Below, one piece after another: positions 27,603 to 37,578 of a stretch of DNA of 64,000 nt (positions are counted from its first letter, which is position 1; each line of letters starts with the position of its first letter). Below the pieces are notes generated by a model. That model saw only the letters and a program-made list of their open reading frames with translations. It was not told where the DNA came from and did no database searches. The stretch spans positions 248,001-312,000 of the forward strand of contig NZ_JASITE010000001.1 of the NCBI RefSeq assembly GCF_030767025.1. The letters are read 5' to 3'. The stretch comes from Nocardia sp. CC227C. Its GTDB lineage: Bacteria; Actinomycetota; Actinomycetes; Mycobacteriales; Mycobacteriaceae. The translations under genes were made by a program, and so were the position numbers.

Positions 27603-30239
27603 ATGGCCACTGAGGTTGAGCACTGGCGTGGCAATGCCGACGAGGATGCCTGGGAGGTTCCCACAGCCTGGCGCGAGGGGGCGCTTCCGGTCCGCGGGTT
27701 TCCCCCGTATCGATCCTTCACGCCTGATCAGAGTGCTGTCGAACGGTACGACAATCTGATTGCTGCCGAGCGGGATTCGCTGTACCGCGCGCTGGCGGCC
27801 TCGTGGCCGGCAGCATCGGCCGAGGCTGGGGCAGCCGCGTTGGCCGATCCGACATCGGCGACGCCGCTCGGGGCGGCCGCGTTGGCGGTTGTGGCCGAGT
27901 GCGAAGGGCGACACATCGGCAGTGCCGACTACTGGTCCATGACGGTCGACACGTGGGTAGCCCAGCGCGATGTGGTGTTCGCCGCCGAGGCCGCACTCAT
28001 CGCGACCACGATGACTCGCGAATACCGTGATGCAGCGGGTGACTGCGGTTACAACTTGACACCATGGTTGGTCGGTCGCCTCAACTATTTCTACTCCCTG
28101 GCTGCCTTGCAACGAGCACGTGAACATCTGGTTGCCGCCACCGACGACCACTACCGGGCTGCCGTCACGCGGCTCGGTGAAATACGTTCGGCTACCGCCA
28201 CACTGCCGGTCCGTATCGCCTCGAGCTATCTGGTGCCGACCGAGCAGTCCTGGGTCTCTGCCGATATCGACGTACCGGTAGTGGACAATTACTGGGTCCA
28301 CACCATCTATGCCCTCCTCGTGACGACGGTGACGAGCGCGCCCCAGCTGGAGACCTTCATCGCGCGTTTGCGGCCGGACAATCGGGCTGGTGTGACCACG
28401 GCGGAGTACATCGGTGCGGTCACTCGTGTCGGCCCGGCGGCAGCCGAAACGATTGCCGCCGTGGGCTTCGTGAATCACGTGACCAACTGGACGCGTGAGA
28501 GAACGCGCGATCTGGCTGACATTCTGTCGTATCTGCCCACCGACGAGGCGTTCCGCCTGCTGCTGCAGAACCTGGACCGTTACGGCGTTCCGACGGCGGC
28601 GATGGCGGCGGCGCACCGTTTTCCGCGCCGGGCCATGCGGCTGTTGTCGTCCGATGCCGTGCGGTCGTCGGCTGTGGGCACGCTGCTGCGGATACATGCC
28701 TGGCAGAACCCGCGCCTGGCCGCGGAACTCGGCGTCCAGCTACCCGATCTTCCGGTTGTCGAATCAGCGGAGTTGCCGGAGCTGCTGCGGCCGCGCCGGA
28801 AGCCGGCCGCGGTGCCGTCGTGGTTGATTCTGCCGGTGCTACCGCCGTTGCTGACGAGCGAGACCGCGCGAGCCCTGCCACCGTCGGCGGTGGAAGCCGT
28901 GTGCGCGTTGCTGGCCAAACGCAACCCGGATCGCACCGCGATCGAACAGCTTTCGGCCATCCTCGATCCGATGTCGATGGCGGGCTTCGCCTGGGGCTTG
29001 TTCCAGGCATGGGTGTTCGCCGAGTATCCAGCGGGTGGAATCTGGACCTTGCGTGCCGTGGGTCTGTTCGGGGACGACGAAGCCGCGCGGTTGCTGGTCC
29101 CGCTGATCTTGCAATGGCCGCGGCAGTCGGCGTCGGCCCGTGCGGTAACCGGCCTCGACGTACTGGCCGACATCGGTACACCGGCAGCCCTCGGGTACCT
29201 GCGCGACATCGCCTTCCGCACGAGACAGCGCGGATTTCGAAAGGCCGCGCGAGCCAAGCTCGATGCCGTCGCAGAGCGGCACCATATCTCGACGGATGAA
29301 CTGGCCGATCGTGCTATCCCGGATTTTGGTCTGGGCAAGGATGGTCGGCTCACCCTGGACTACGGATCCCGTGGGTTTGTCATCGATCTGGATGAGCGAC
29401 TAGAAGTCGTCGTCTTCGACGGCCGCCGCGCAGACGACGGCTCATGGGCTGCGGGCCCGCGCCGCTCGACCTTGCCCAAACCCGCCGCACAGGACGACCG
29501 CGCCGTCGCCAACGCAGCCTATGAACAGTTCACGGTACTGCGGGCGGGCGCGAAGAAGGTTGCCCGTGAACAGATTCGGCGCCTGGAGCGAGCCATGGTC
29601 GAAGGTCGACGCTGGTCGGTGCGGGCACACCGGGAGCTGTTCATCGACCATCCGATGCTGCGCCAGCTCGCCCGGCGACTGGTGTGGGGCACCTTCGGCA
29701 TCGACGGCGTCCTTCAGCAGTCCTTCCGGATCGCGGAAGATCTCACCTTCGCCGACGTCGAGGACGGCGCTTTCCGCATCGCCGACCATGCCGTGGTAGG
29801 CATCGCCCATCCGGTGCAGCTGGGTGGGGCCGTCGCGGGATGGGCGTCGATTTTCTCGGAGTATGCTGTTTTGCAGCCATTTTCACAGCTGGATCGAGCA
29901 TTTTGGGCACCTGAACCATCCGCGTTCGCGGCGCGCTTGGGCGGGTATCACGATCTCGAAACCTCGCCGGGACGGTTGCTGGCACTGGCACATCGCGGGT
30001 GGATACGAGAGTCCTCCGACGGCGCCATCGATCGAATGACGCGGCCGCTGCGCGCCGGCGGTTCGGTCCGGCTGCGGTTTTCGCCAAGCCTCGAATGGCG
30101 CGATCTGATGCGGTATTCGACTCACATCGTGACGAGCGTCGACCTGATCGACACCGACCTGAATGCCCTCGACCCCGTCACCGTGTCGGAGCTGATCCGC
30201 GAATTGGAGGCACTCCGCGTACCACCAGGCCGGAGGTGA
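27603..30239 (+). CDS. DUF4132 (MolR-like) protein
   Basis: An 878-residue soluble protein. The middle is a run of helical hairpins that look like HEAT-type repeats (about residues 300-560). The C-terminal 280 residues match DUF4132: basic helices, a LRQLARRLVWGTF segment, then FADVEDGAF, and an end reading LDPVTVSELIRELEAL. DUF4132 is found in E. coli MolR/YehI-like proteins and has no settled function. The ATG at 27603 follows AGAGGGGG. It follows the SMI1-type gene by about 190 bases and may belong to the same island. Confidence 0.7.
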   Translation: MATEVEHWRGNADEDAWEVPTAWREGALPVRGFPPYRSFTPDQSAVERYDNLIAAERDSLYRALAASWPAASAEAGAAALADPTSATPLGAAALAVVAECEGRHIGSADYWSMTVDTWVAQRDVVFAAEAALIATTMTREYRDAAGDCGYNLTPWLVGRLNYFYSLAALQRAREHLVAATDDHYRAAVTRLGEIRSATATLPVRIASSYLVPTEQSWVSADIDVPVVDNYWVHTIYALLVTTVTSAPQLETFIARLRPDNRAGVTTAEYIGAVTRVGPAAAETIAAVGFVNHVTNWTRERTRDLADILSYLPTDEAFRLLLQNLDRYGVPTAAMAAAHRFPRRAMRLLSSDAVRSSAVGTLLRIHAWQNPRLAAELGVQLPDLPVVESAELPELLRPRRKPAAVPSWLILPVLPPLLTSETARALPPSAVEAVCALLAKRNPDRTAIEQLSAILDPMSMAGFAWGLFQAWVFAEYPAGGIWTLRAVGLFGDDEAARLLVPLILQWPRQSASARAVTGLDVLADIGTPAALGYLRDIAFRTRQRGFRKAARAKLDAVAERHHISTDELADRAIPDFGLGKDGRLTLDYGSRGFVIDLDERLEVVVFDGRRADDGSWAAGPRRSTLPKPAAQDDRAVANAAYEQFTVLRAGAKKVAREQIRRLERAMVEGRRWSVRAHRELFIDHPMLRQLARRLVWGTFGIDGVLQQSFRIAEDLTFADVEDGAFRIADHAVVGIAHPVQLGGAVAGWASIFSEYAVLQPFSQLDRAFWAPEPSAFAARLGGYHDLETSPGRLLALAHRGWIRESSDGAIDRMTRPLRAGGSVRLRFSPSLEWRDLMRYSTHIVTSVDLIDTDLNALDPVTVSELIRELEALRVPPGRR

Positions 30240-30434
30240 TGTCGAGGAGGTCGATGCCCACGGCTGAGAGTTCCTTGCCGAAGGCGACCGCCTCGTCGAT
30301 GCCGAGGGCGCCCGCGATCCAGTCGGTGGCGTGTCGATGTCGGCGTGGTCGGCCTCCCGATCAGGGGTGCGGGCGTTATCGCGGCGAGAATGACTGCCAT
30401 ACTTGGCGTTTCAGTGCCGGGCTCGTCGGCTGCT

Positions 30435-31205
30435 GTGAATACGAAGGTGGCGGTCGAGATTCTCCGACGTGTGTTTCCGGTGGGAGCCGCGGTAGTGTTC
30501 GCGGCGGCCTGTTCCATACTGCCTTCCGAGCCGCCGCCGCCGATTCGTCTCGGGGCCGCGCCTGCGAATCCTGCCGGGCCGCGGTACGAGGGCGCATCCG
30601 TGCACTCCTCCGGGTTCTATGAGTTCGACCAGTGGCCCAAGGCCTGCAATCTGGTTGCCGATGCCGATATCCGGGCGGTATTTCCGCAGGTGACCGATAT
30701 CGAGAAAGTCGCGAGCGACACGAACCTGATGCTGCTCTCGCCGCTGGAGGCATGGGAGCCTTCGCATACGGTCCGGGTCGGTGGAGCGCGCTGTGCGGTA
30801 GCGATGGCGCTTCCGGGGATCACGTTCGACGCGGCCGAGTTCCCGCCCCGCGCCGGGGCCGAGGTGATGGTCGAGGTGCTAGCCGCGGGCAGTGCGGGGG
30901 CCGTCTACCGGAACCGGCCGGAGCCTTCCCGCGACAATCCGGTGGTCACGATCGCCGGGGTGCCGTGCGTCGGCGCCGGTGGCAATGGTCTTGTGTGCGC
31001 CACACTGTACGTCGTGTTCGAGGTCTCGGTGACGGCCGAGTACACCCGGCAGGTGGACGAGTTCACCGCGATTCGGTACCTGCACGGTGGCGAGACAGTC
31101 GCGTGGGCACGCGAATCCGCAACGGATGAGCTGCGGCGGCAGCGGGAGTGGGAACGATCGGTGATCGTCACCGAACTCGTCGAGGCGATCGTCGCGAAGC
31201 TGTGA
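30435..31205 (+). CDS. Lipoprotein (256 residues), DUF3558-like
   Basis: A signal peptide with a lipobox ends FAAACS, giving Cys26 when translation starts at the GTG at 30435. Other in-frame starts upstream (30345, 30390) would make an unusually long leader. The mature protein has a pattern common in actinobacterial lipoproteins of the DUF3558 kind: CNLVADADIRAVFPQ early, four further cysteines, and a long central beta region. It is predicted to sit on the outer face of the plasma membrane. Function unknown. Confidence 0.6.
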   Translation: MNTKVAVEILRRVFPVGAAVVFAAACSILPSEPPPPIRLGAAPANPAGPRYEGASVHSSGFYEFDQWPKACNLVADADIRAVFPQVTDIEKVASDTNLMLLSPLEAWEPSHTVRVGGARCAVAMALPGITFDAAEFPPRAGAEVMVEVLAAGSAGAVYRNRPEPSRDNPVVTIAGVPCVGAGGNGLVCATLYVVFEVSVTAEYTRQVDEFTAIRYLHGGETVAWARESATDELRRQREWERSVIVTELVEAIVAKL

Positions 31206-31265
31206 CACCCGTGCTGCCGGGGCGGTGCGGCGCGCAATGCCCACCGGCCCCGTCCACGCAGCCGG

Positions 31266-31766
31266 TCAGCCCAGGGTGAAGCTCGCGCTGCCGCTGATCT
31301 GCTCCAGCTCCCGCTGGGAGCCGTCGTCGTACAAGGTGACGATGCGTGCCTCCACCCGTCCGGCTCCCGGCCCCATGCCGAAACCGGTGATCACGCCGTC
31401 CGGCGCCTGCTGGAGCTCGCCGCGCTCGTTGACCTGGTGCGACTGTCCGTTCTCGCGGCCGGTGTCGAGGTTGCGCCACTCGACGGCGACGCGGTAGCTG
31501 CTGCAGAAATCGCCGTCCTGCGTGATCCGCACCCGGACGCCGAACTCGCCCGAGCGCGGCTGGGGTACGACCGTGGCGTTGATGATCGCGGCGCAGCTGG
31601 GGCCGGGGATGCGGGTGAGGGTGGTGGAGAAGATGGTGGCCGGGTCGCTGGGGAGGGCGGCGGCGGGGCCGGTGAAGCCGACCAGCGCGGCGGTGGCCGA
31701 TGCGGCGGCGATGCCGGCGCGCAGGAACATCGAGGTCTTGCGGGTGGGGCTCCAAGGTGTGCTCAT
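31266..31766 (-). CDS. Secreted protein (166 residues)
   Basis: A Sec signal peptide (basic start, hydrophobic core AGIAAASATAALVGF, cleavage near PAAALP) is followed by about 125 residues of mainly beta structure with two cysteines (GPSCAAI and DFCSSY) that could form a disulfide. No known family. A second ATG 12 codons later (MFLRAGI) is an equally good start. Confidence 0.68.
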   Translation of the reverse strand: MSTPWSPTRKTSMFLRAGIAAASATAALVGFTGPAAALPSDPATIFSTTLTRIPGPSCAAIINATVVPQPRSGEFGVRVRITQDGDFCSSYRVAVEWRNLDTGRENGQSHQVNERGELQQAPDGVITGFGMGPGAGRVEARIVTLYDDGSQRELEQISGSASFTLG

Positions 31767-32009
31767 GTTCAGTGCGTCGTCGGCGGTCCGGTGATCATTA
31801 GCGCGGATAACCAACCCCAGTTCTGGGGGCTCGGCAGCTGTTAACGCCTTCCCGTCGATCGCTATGCCCAGGGCGTACCATGCGGTGACCAGTGCTGATA
31901 GCTACATCGAATGTCTCTGTGTCCGAAGTGAGATCGCGGATCGGTCATGTGGTGGCGGTGCGGGCGTCATGATGGAGGACGAATATCAGCGCTGTCGGAG
32001 GTCGTTGTC

Positions 32010-33653
32010 ATGCGCGAGGCGTCACAGGGGAACCTGGAGAGTTTCGTTCTCGGTGACGTGCTCGCGAGCCGGGCGATTACGCACCGGGGAGAGCCTTTTC
32101 TGCGGTTCCGCGAGGGGCAGATCGGCTATGGCGAGGTCGATGAGATGGCCAATCGGGTTGCGCGGGGGTTGATCTCGTCGGGAGTCGGGCCGGGGGACCA
32201 TGTCGCGGTCATGCTGCCGAACTGTGCCGAATTCGTGTATGCGATCTTCGCGCTGGCGCGGTTGCGGGCGGTGGCGGTGCCGGTCAATACCGCGCACCGA
32301 GGGGAGATGCTGCGGCATGTGCTGGCCGGTTCGAATGCGGTGCTGCTGATCGCAGACGGCCGCTACCTCGATCGGGTGGCACCGCTGACGCACAGGTTGC
32401 CGGGGCTGCGGACGGTGATCACGGGGCCGGTCGCCGATGGTGAGCCGGAGCCGGTGCGCGAGGTCGGGGTGCCGGTGCTGCCGTGGTCGACCCTGCTCGA
32501 TCACGGTGCGGAGGCGCCGCGGGTCGAGGTCGGCTTCCATGATCTGCAGGCCATCATGTTCACCTCGGGGACGACGGGACCGGCCAAGGGGGCCATGTGC
32601 TCGCACGCCCTGGCATTGACCTGCGCGTACGATTCGCTGAATTATCTGGACCGGTGGGGGAAGTCGATCTATTGCCCGCTGCCGCTGTTCCACGCGGCCG
32701 GGCTGTGGGACGGGGTGCTGGCCGCGCTGCTGTGCGGCGGGTCGATCGCGATCGTCGACCGATTCCACGCCTCGACGTTCTGGGACGATGTGCGCCGCTT
32801 CGACACCGCCGTCGCGATGAGCGTGTTCTCGATGATCCCGATCCTGCTCAAGCAGCCGCCGTCGCCGCGCGACAAGGATCATCCGCTCGAGATGTTCTAT
32901 ATGGGCAAGTCCAGTCTGGATGAGCCGCTGCGCAAGCGATTCGGGGTGCGCTCGGTGGAGACCTACACCAGCACCGAGGCCGGGATCGCGACCGGCAGCC
33001 CGTACGGCCAGTGGCGCGTCGGTTCCTGCGGCACGGTGCACGAGCAGCGGTTCCATGCCGCCGTGGTGGACGAGTACGACCGTGAGGTCGGGCCCGGTGT
33101 GCCGGGGGAACTGGTGCTGCGACCCAAACAGCCCTACGTCATCACCACCGGATATCACGGCGCACCGGACGCGACCGCCAGATGCTTCCGAAACCTGTGG
33201 TTCCACACCGGTGATCGGGTCTGGCGTGACGAGGACGGATACTTCTACTTCCTCGACCGCATGACCGACTCCATTCGGCGTCGCGGCGAATCGATTTCGG
33301 CCTTCGATCTCGAATGCGAGGTGAATCTGCACCCCGCCGTCCTGGAATCCGCGGCCATCGGCGTGCCCTCCGAACTCGAGGAAGAGGACGTCAAACTGGC
33401 CGTGGTGGTGCGCCCCGGCGCGCGGCTGGATGCGGAGGAACTCGTCGAGTTCTGTCAGCGGCAACTGCCCGGCTATATGGTGCCCCGCTATATCGAGTTC
33501 ATGGACGCGTTGCCGCGAACGCCGACCGACAAGGTCGCCAAGTACCGGCTGCGCGAACAAGGCGACCACGGCGTCACCGCCACCACCTGGGACCGGCAGG
33601 CACCGCCGCCCGCCGACCAGCCGACCCCCGGTGACCGGTATGCACTGGGGTGA
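32010..33653 (+). CDS. Acyl-CoA/AMP-forming ligase (FadD-like)
   Basis: An ANL-superfamily adenylating enzyme of 547 residues. It should activate a carboxylic acid to its CoA thioester via an acyl-AMP. Motif A5 reads FTSGTTGPAKGAM (about residue 180), the aromatic/Thr motif is YTSTEAG, and the C-terminal hinge reads FLDRMTDSIRRRGESIS, with a final catalytic Lys in RTPTDKVAKYRL. The ATG follows GGAGG. The gene overlaps the next one by 14 bases and opens a five-gene catabolic operon. The substrate is not evident. The relatives I would expect are CoA ligases for cyclic or branched acids. Confidence 0.87.
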   Translation: MREASQGNLESFVLGDVLASRAITHRGEPFLRFREGQIGYGEVDEMANRVARGLISSGVGPGDHVAVMLPNCAEFVYAIFALARLRAVAVPVNTAHRGEMLRHVLAGSNAVLLIADGRYLDRVAPLTHRLPGLRTVITGPVADGEPEPVREVGVPVLPWSTLLDHGAEAPRVEVGFHDLQAIMFTSGTTGPAKGAMCSHALALTCAYDSLNYLDRWGKSIYCPLPLFHAAGLWDGVLAALLCGGSIAIVDRFHASTFWDDVRRFDTAVAMSVFSMIPILLKQPPSPRDKDHPLEMFYMGKSSLDEPLRKRFGVRSVETYTSTEAGIATGSPYGQWRVGSCGTVHEQRFHAAVVDEYDREVGPGVPGELVLRPKQPYVITTGYHGAPDATARCFRNLWFHTGDRVWRDEDGYFYFLDRMTDSIRRRGESISAFDLECEVNLHPAVLESAAIGVPSELEEEDVKLAVVVRPGARLDAEELVEFCQRQLPGYMVPRYIEFMDALPRTPTDKVAKYRLREQGDHGVTATTWDRQAPPPADQPTPGDRYALG

Positions 33654-34854
33654 TACGCCGGAGCAGGCGGAATTCCGTGCCGAGGTGCGGGCGTTCATCG
33701 CGGCCGAATTCCCCGCCGAGTACCGGCCCGACCCGGACGCGGAGCACAGCCTGGAACCCGAGGACGTCTGGGGCTACAACTGGCCGGTCGACCGGATGAG
33801 CGCCGATCCCGACCGTGCGGCCGGGGCCCGGCGGTGGGCGGACGCACTCGCCGCCCGGGGCTGGATCGTCCCGCACTGGCCCCAGGAGTACGGCGGCGCG
33901 GGTTTGTCGGCGGTGGAGGAGTTCATCCTGCACGAGGAGATGATGCGGGCCGGGGTGCCGACGGTGAACGGCATCGGCGCGTTCCTGCTCGGCCCGACGC
34001 TCATCGCGCACGGCACTCCGGAACAGCGGGCGCAACACCTGCCGCCCATCGCCAGCGGCGAAAGAACCTGGGCGCAAGGGTTTTCCGAGCCCGGCGCGGG
34101 CTCGGACCTGGCGTCGCTGCGCACCCGGGCGGTGCGCGACGGCGACGACTACATCCTCGACGGGCAGAAGGTGTGGACCTCGCTGGCCCACTGTGCCGAC
34201 TGGCTGTTCGTGCTGGTGCGCACCGATCCGGAGGCTCCGAAGCACGCGGGCATCAGCTTCCTGCTGGTGGATACGGCGACGCCCGGTGTGACCGTCCGGC
34301 CGATCACCGATATCCGCGGCGACACACCGTTCGCCGAGGTGTTCTTCGACGCCGCGCGGGTGCCGGTGCGCAATCGCGTCGGCGCGGAGAACCGCGGCTG
34401 GTACGTGGCCATGGACGCGCTGAGCTTCGAGCGGGCCGGAATCGGCGCGACGGTGAAACTCGAACGGGCGCTGTCCCGGCTGGTCGAGCAGGTGCGCGCC
34501 ACCGGCGGCTCCGAGGTGCTGCGGTACGAGATCGCGCGCCGCTATATCGAACTGCGGGTGCTGTACAACCTTGCCCGATATACGGTGTCGCGCCAGGCGC
34601 ACGGCGGCGTGCCGGGGTACGAAGCCTCGGTGAACCAGCTGTTCGGCGCGGAACTGGCGCAGCGGCTGGCCGCCACCGGCACGAAGGCGTTCGGGGCACT
34701 CGCCCAGCTGAGCGCGCGCGGCGAACAGCACTCGCCGGCAACCGAGTTCACCCGCCTGCGATTCGACGCGGTGGCCGCGACATTCCTCGGCGGCACCACC
34801 GAGATCCAGCGCAATGTCATCGCGACCAGAGGTCTGAACCTGCCGAGAAAATAG
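33640..34854 (+). CDS. Acyl-CoA dehydrogenase, catalytic-type subunit
   Basis: A 404-residue FadE-type flavoprotein. FAD and substrate motifs are visible: GFSEPGAGSDLASL, WTSLAHCADW, and the C-terminal FLGGTTEIQRNVIATRG, the flavin-binding loop of active acyl-CoA dehydrogenases. The middle has DALSFERAGIG. It overlaps the ligase gene by 14 bases. With the shorter homologue at 36559 it may form a heterotetramer, as shown for several mycobacterial FadE pairs in steroid side-chain degradation. Confidence 0.88.
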   Translation: MHWGDTPEQAEFRAEVRAFIAAEFPAEYRPDPDAEHSLEPEDVWGYNWPVDRMSADPDRAAGARRWADALAARGWIVPHWPQEYGGAGLSAVEEFILHEEMMRAGVPTVNGIGAFLLGPTLIAHGTPEQRAQHLPPIASGERTWAQGFSEPGAGSDLASLRTRAVRDGDDYILDGQKVWTSLAHCADWLFVLVRTDPEAPKHAGISFLLVDTATPGVTVRPITDIRGDTPFAEVFFDAARVPVRNRVGAENRGWYVAMDALSFERAGIGATVKLERALSRLVEQVRATGGSEVLRYEIARRYIELRVLYNLARYTVSRQAHGGVPGYEASVNQLFGAELAQRLAATGTKAFGALAQLSARGEQHSPATEFTRLRFDAVAATFLGGTTEIQRNVIATRGLNLPRK

Positions 34855-34873
34855 TCCCCGGGAGAAGGTGCAC

Positions 34874-35620
34874 ATGTACGAAACCCTCGACGTGACAATC
34901 GAAGAACGGGTGGCCTGGCTGACGCTCAACCGCCCACAGAAACTCAACGCGCTGACTCCCACCTCGATGGCCGAACTGCGCGAGGTGTTCACCAGGGTGG
35001 ACGACGACGAGGACGTGTGCGTCGTGGTGCTGCGCGGTGCGGGCGACCGCGCGTTCTGCGCCGGAATGGACCTGTCCTGGTCGGAGGGCCTGACACCGAA
35101 GGAGCGGGTCGAACAGGGCCGCCTCGGCGAGAAGACCTTCGCCATGATGGAGCGGCTGTCGATTCCGGTCGTCGCCGCGGTGCACGGCTACGCGGTGGGC
35201 GGCGGCCTCGAACTGGCGCTGGCCGCCGACTTCATCGTCTGCTCGGACGACGCGAGAATGGGACTGGTGGAGATCACCCTGTCGGCCCGCCCGCCCTACC
35301 AGCCGAAATACATGAACGGCGGCGCGGACCCCGACCAGCCCGCCTACGGCGGCTCCGCGCCCGGCTGGGGTGGGGTGAAACGGCTGCCGGAACGCATCGG
35401 CAAGGCCCGCGCCAAGGAGTTGCTGTTCACCGGCATCCAGCTGGACGCGCAGCGGGCACTGCGACTGGGACTGGTGAACAACGTCTTCCCGGCCGCCGAA
35501 TTCGACAAGCACGTGGGGGAGTTGGCCGAGCGGATCGCCGCCATGAATCGGTACAACCTGCGCCTGGTCAAGGAGCTGGTGTCCGGCGGATACGACTGGA
35601 TCGAACCGCACCCGAGCTGA
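34874..35620 (+). CDS. Enoyl-CoA hydratase/isomerase (crotonase family)
   Basis: A 248-residue crotonase. FCAGMDLSWSE forms the oxyanion region and HGYAVGGGLELALAADF carries the first catalytic Glu. MGLVEITLS carries the second, so hydratase chemistry is possible. An insert after it (PPYQPKYMNGGADPDQP) is unusual for ordinary hydratases and may widen the active site. The ATG at 34874 is preferred over the GTG at 34868 for spacing to the GGGAGAAGG site. Confidence 0.87.
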   Translation: MYETLDVTIEERVAWLTLNRPQKLNALTPTSMAELREVFTRVDDDEDVCVVVLRGAGDRAFCAGMDLSWSEGLTPKERVEQGRLGEKTFAMMERLSIPVVAAVHGYAVGGGLELALAADFIVCSDDARMGLVEITLSARPPYQPKYMNGGADPDQPAYGGSAPGWGGVKRLPERIGKARAKELLFTGIQLDAQRALRLGLVNNVFPAAEFDKHVGELAERIAAMNRYNLRLVKELVSGGYDWIEPHPS

Positions 35621-35629
35621 GGAGGCGCC

Positions 35630-36559
35630 GTGCGCATCTACCGAATCGACCACATCGCCCAGCTGGTACCCGATCTCGACGCCGCGGCGCGGAAACTGGA
35701 GGGGCTGTTCGGCTTTCGCCGCACCAGCACCTGGGACAACCCGGAGCAGGGCGTCACCGGGGTACGCATGACGGTGCCCGGCAGCTGGGGTCAGGACTGG
35801 GTCGTCATCGCGCCCTCCGGCGACGGTTCCCCGCTGCGCGCCGCACTCGAGGACCAGGGCGGCCGACCGGCGATCCACCACATCGGCGTCGAAGTGCCCG
35901 ACCTCGAGGCGGCGCGCGCCGAGCTGCACAAGCTCGGGCTCGAACCGGTCGACGGGCCGGGCTGGATCGAGTCGTCGCTGACGCCGCCGGAGGACGGGCC
36001 GGGCGTGCGCTTCCGATTGCGCGGGCCGGGCGGCCTCGCCCTGGTCGGCGACGAGCTCGCCAACGCCGCCGCGGCGACCCCCGCGACCGGACCGACGCTC
36101 GGCATCGTGGCGATCGACCATATCTGCCAGGCGTTCCGGGACCGCGAGGTGCTGGCGAACTGGTACGCCGAACTGGCCGGTTTCGTGCCGGTGTGGAAGA
36201 CGCCGATCGACGAATGGCCGGATATGGCCGACCTGGTACTCAACATCCCCGGCTCGTCGATCTGCTGGGAGATCATCCAGCCGCGCGGCGAGGACTCGTT
36301 CATCGACCGATTCCTGGCGAAGAACGGTCCGGCCGTGCACCACGTGACCTTCCAGGTGGCCGACTGGGACGCCGCGCTCGCCGCCTGCGAACACCACCAC
36401 ACGCCCACCTTCGACCCCGACGCGGGCGTCACCGACGGAGCGGCGTGGCGGCACACCTTCATCCACCCCAAGCACGCGGGTGGCGTACTCGTGCAGCTGT
36501 TCTGGGAAGAGCGCCCGGGCGTCTGGGTGCGGTCGGACAAGATCCCGGCGAACAGCTGA
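35630..36559 (+). CDS. Double VOC-domain protein
   Basis: Two vicinal-oxygen-chelate domains (about residues 1-130 and 160-309), each opening with an IDHI metal-ligand strand (YRIDHIAQLVPDLDAA; VAIDHICQAFRD). Further His/Glu ligands occur in IHHIGVEVPDLEA and VHHVTFQVADWDAA. The layout is that of 4-hydroxyphenylpyruvate dioxygenase-like or methylmalonyl-CoA epimerase-like proteins. In this operon an epimerase or isomerase of a CoA intermediate, or an extradiol-type dioxygenase, is plausible. It has a GAGGAGG site and lies ten bases behind the crotonase. Confidence 0.8.
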   Translation: MRIYRIDHIAQLVPDLDAAARKLEGLFGFRRTSTWDNPEQGVTGVRMTVPGSWGQDWVVIAPSGDGSPLRAALEDQGGRPAIHHIGVEVPDLEAARAELHKLGLEPVDGPGWIESSLTPPEDGPGVRFRLRGPGGLALVGDELANAAAATPATGPTLGIVAIDHICQAFRDREVLANWYAELAGFVPVWKTPIDEWPDMADLVLNIPGSSICWEIIQPRGEDSFIDRFLAKNGPAVHHVTFQVADWDAALAACEHHHTPTFDPDAGVTDGAAWRHTFIHPKHAGGVLVQLFWEERPGVWVRSDKIPANS

Positions 36560-37569
36560 TGGACCTCACCCTCACCGACGAGCAGGAACTGATCCGGTCG
36601 ACCGCGCGCGAATTCCTGAGCGCGGCCGAGCCGTCGGGCAAGCTCTGGACCAGGATGGTCGAACTCGGCTGGACCGGGTTGCCGTTCCCGGAGGAATACG
36701 GCGGTCTCGGGGCCGGATTCCTGGAGCTGTGCCTGGTGCTCGAGGAAGTCGGCCGCGCCCGGGTGCCCAGCCCGCTCGCGGCGACCGTGGCCTGCTGCGG
36801 AATGCCCGTGCTGCGGTACGGCAGCGCCGCCGAACGTGCCGCCTGGCTCCCCGCGATCACCGGCGGACGGCTGCTCACCTGTGTCGAGGGCGTCGGGGTG
36901 CACGAGGGAGCGCTGCACGGCGCGGCGATGTTCGTGCCGCACGCCGACATCGCCGACACGCTGCTGGTCATCGCGCACGCCGACCGGCCGATCGCGGTGC
37001 TGATCGATTGCGCGACACCGGGAATCAGCCGCGAGCCGCTGGCGGTCGTCGGCGACGAGTCCCACCGGGTGGCCTTCGACCATGTGCCGATTCCGGAGGA
37101 TGGCGTGCTCCCGGCCGGAGCCGAGGTGGCCGCGGCGATCGACGCCTACGGCGCGGCGGCGGTCTGCGCGGAGATGGTGGGCGGCGCGCAGGCCGTGCTG
37201 GACATGACCGTGGACTACGCCACCCAGCGCGCACAGTTCGGCAGACCGATCGGCGCTTTCCAGGCGGTGCAGCACCATTGCGCCGATATGGCGGTCGAGG
37301 TGCTCGGCGCGCGGCTGCTGGCCTACGAGGCGATCTGGCGGCTGGCGGCCGGGCTGGACGCGTCGACCGAGGTGGCGCTGGCGAAATCCTGGGTGTCCGA
37401 GGTGTACCAGCGCGTGTGCGCCACCGCCCACCAGGTGCACGGGGCCATCGGGTTCACCGCCGAGCACCGGTTGCACCACTACACGCGGCATGCGATGGCA
37501 TCCGCGCTCGCTTTCGGCGATGCCGACCACCACATCGGCACGATCGTGAAGAATCTCGGCATGGGTTGA
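36559..37569 (+). CDS. Acyl-CoA dehydrogenase, short subunit
   Basis: A 336-residue acyl-CoA dehydrogenase homologue, shorter than the first. The N-terminal helical domain (EEYGGLGAGFLELCLVLEEVG) and the C-terminal RAQFGRPIGAFQAVQHHCADMAVEV, AHQVHGAIGFTAEHRLHHYTR are normal. The C-terminal loop GGTxEIQR of the catalytic subunit is absent, and the middle beta domain is trimmed. This is the pattern of the non-catalytic partner in alpha2-beta2 FadE pairs. Its ATG shares one base with the VOC stop (TGATG). Confidence 0.85.
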   Translation: MDLTLTDEQELIRSTAREFLSAAEPSGKLWTRMVELGWTGLPFPEEYGGLGAGFLELCLVLEEVGRARVPSPLAATVACCGMPVLRYGSAAERAAWLPAITGGRLLTCVEGVGVHEGALHGAAMFVPHADIADTLLVIAHADRPIAVLIDCATPGISREPLAVVGDESHRVAFDHVPIPEDGVLPAGAEVAAAIDAYGAAAVCAEMVGGAQAVLDMTVDYATQRAQFGRPIGAFQAVQHHCADMAVEVLGARLLAYEAIWRLAAGLDASTEVALAKSWVSEVYQRVCATAHQVHGAIGFTAEHRLHHYTRHAMASALAFGDADHHIGTIVKNLGMG

Positions 37570-37578
37570 TACCCCGCG

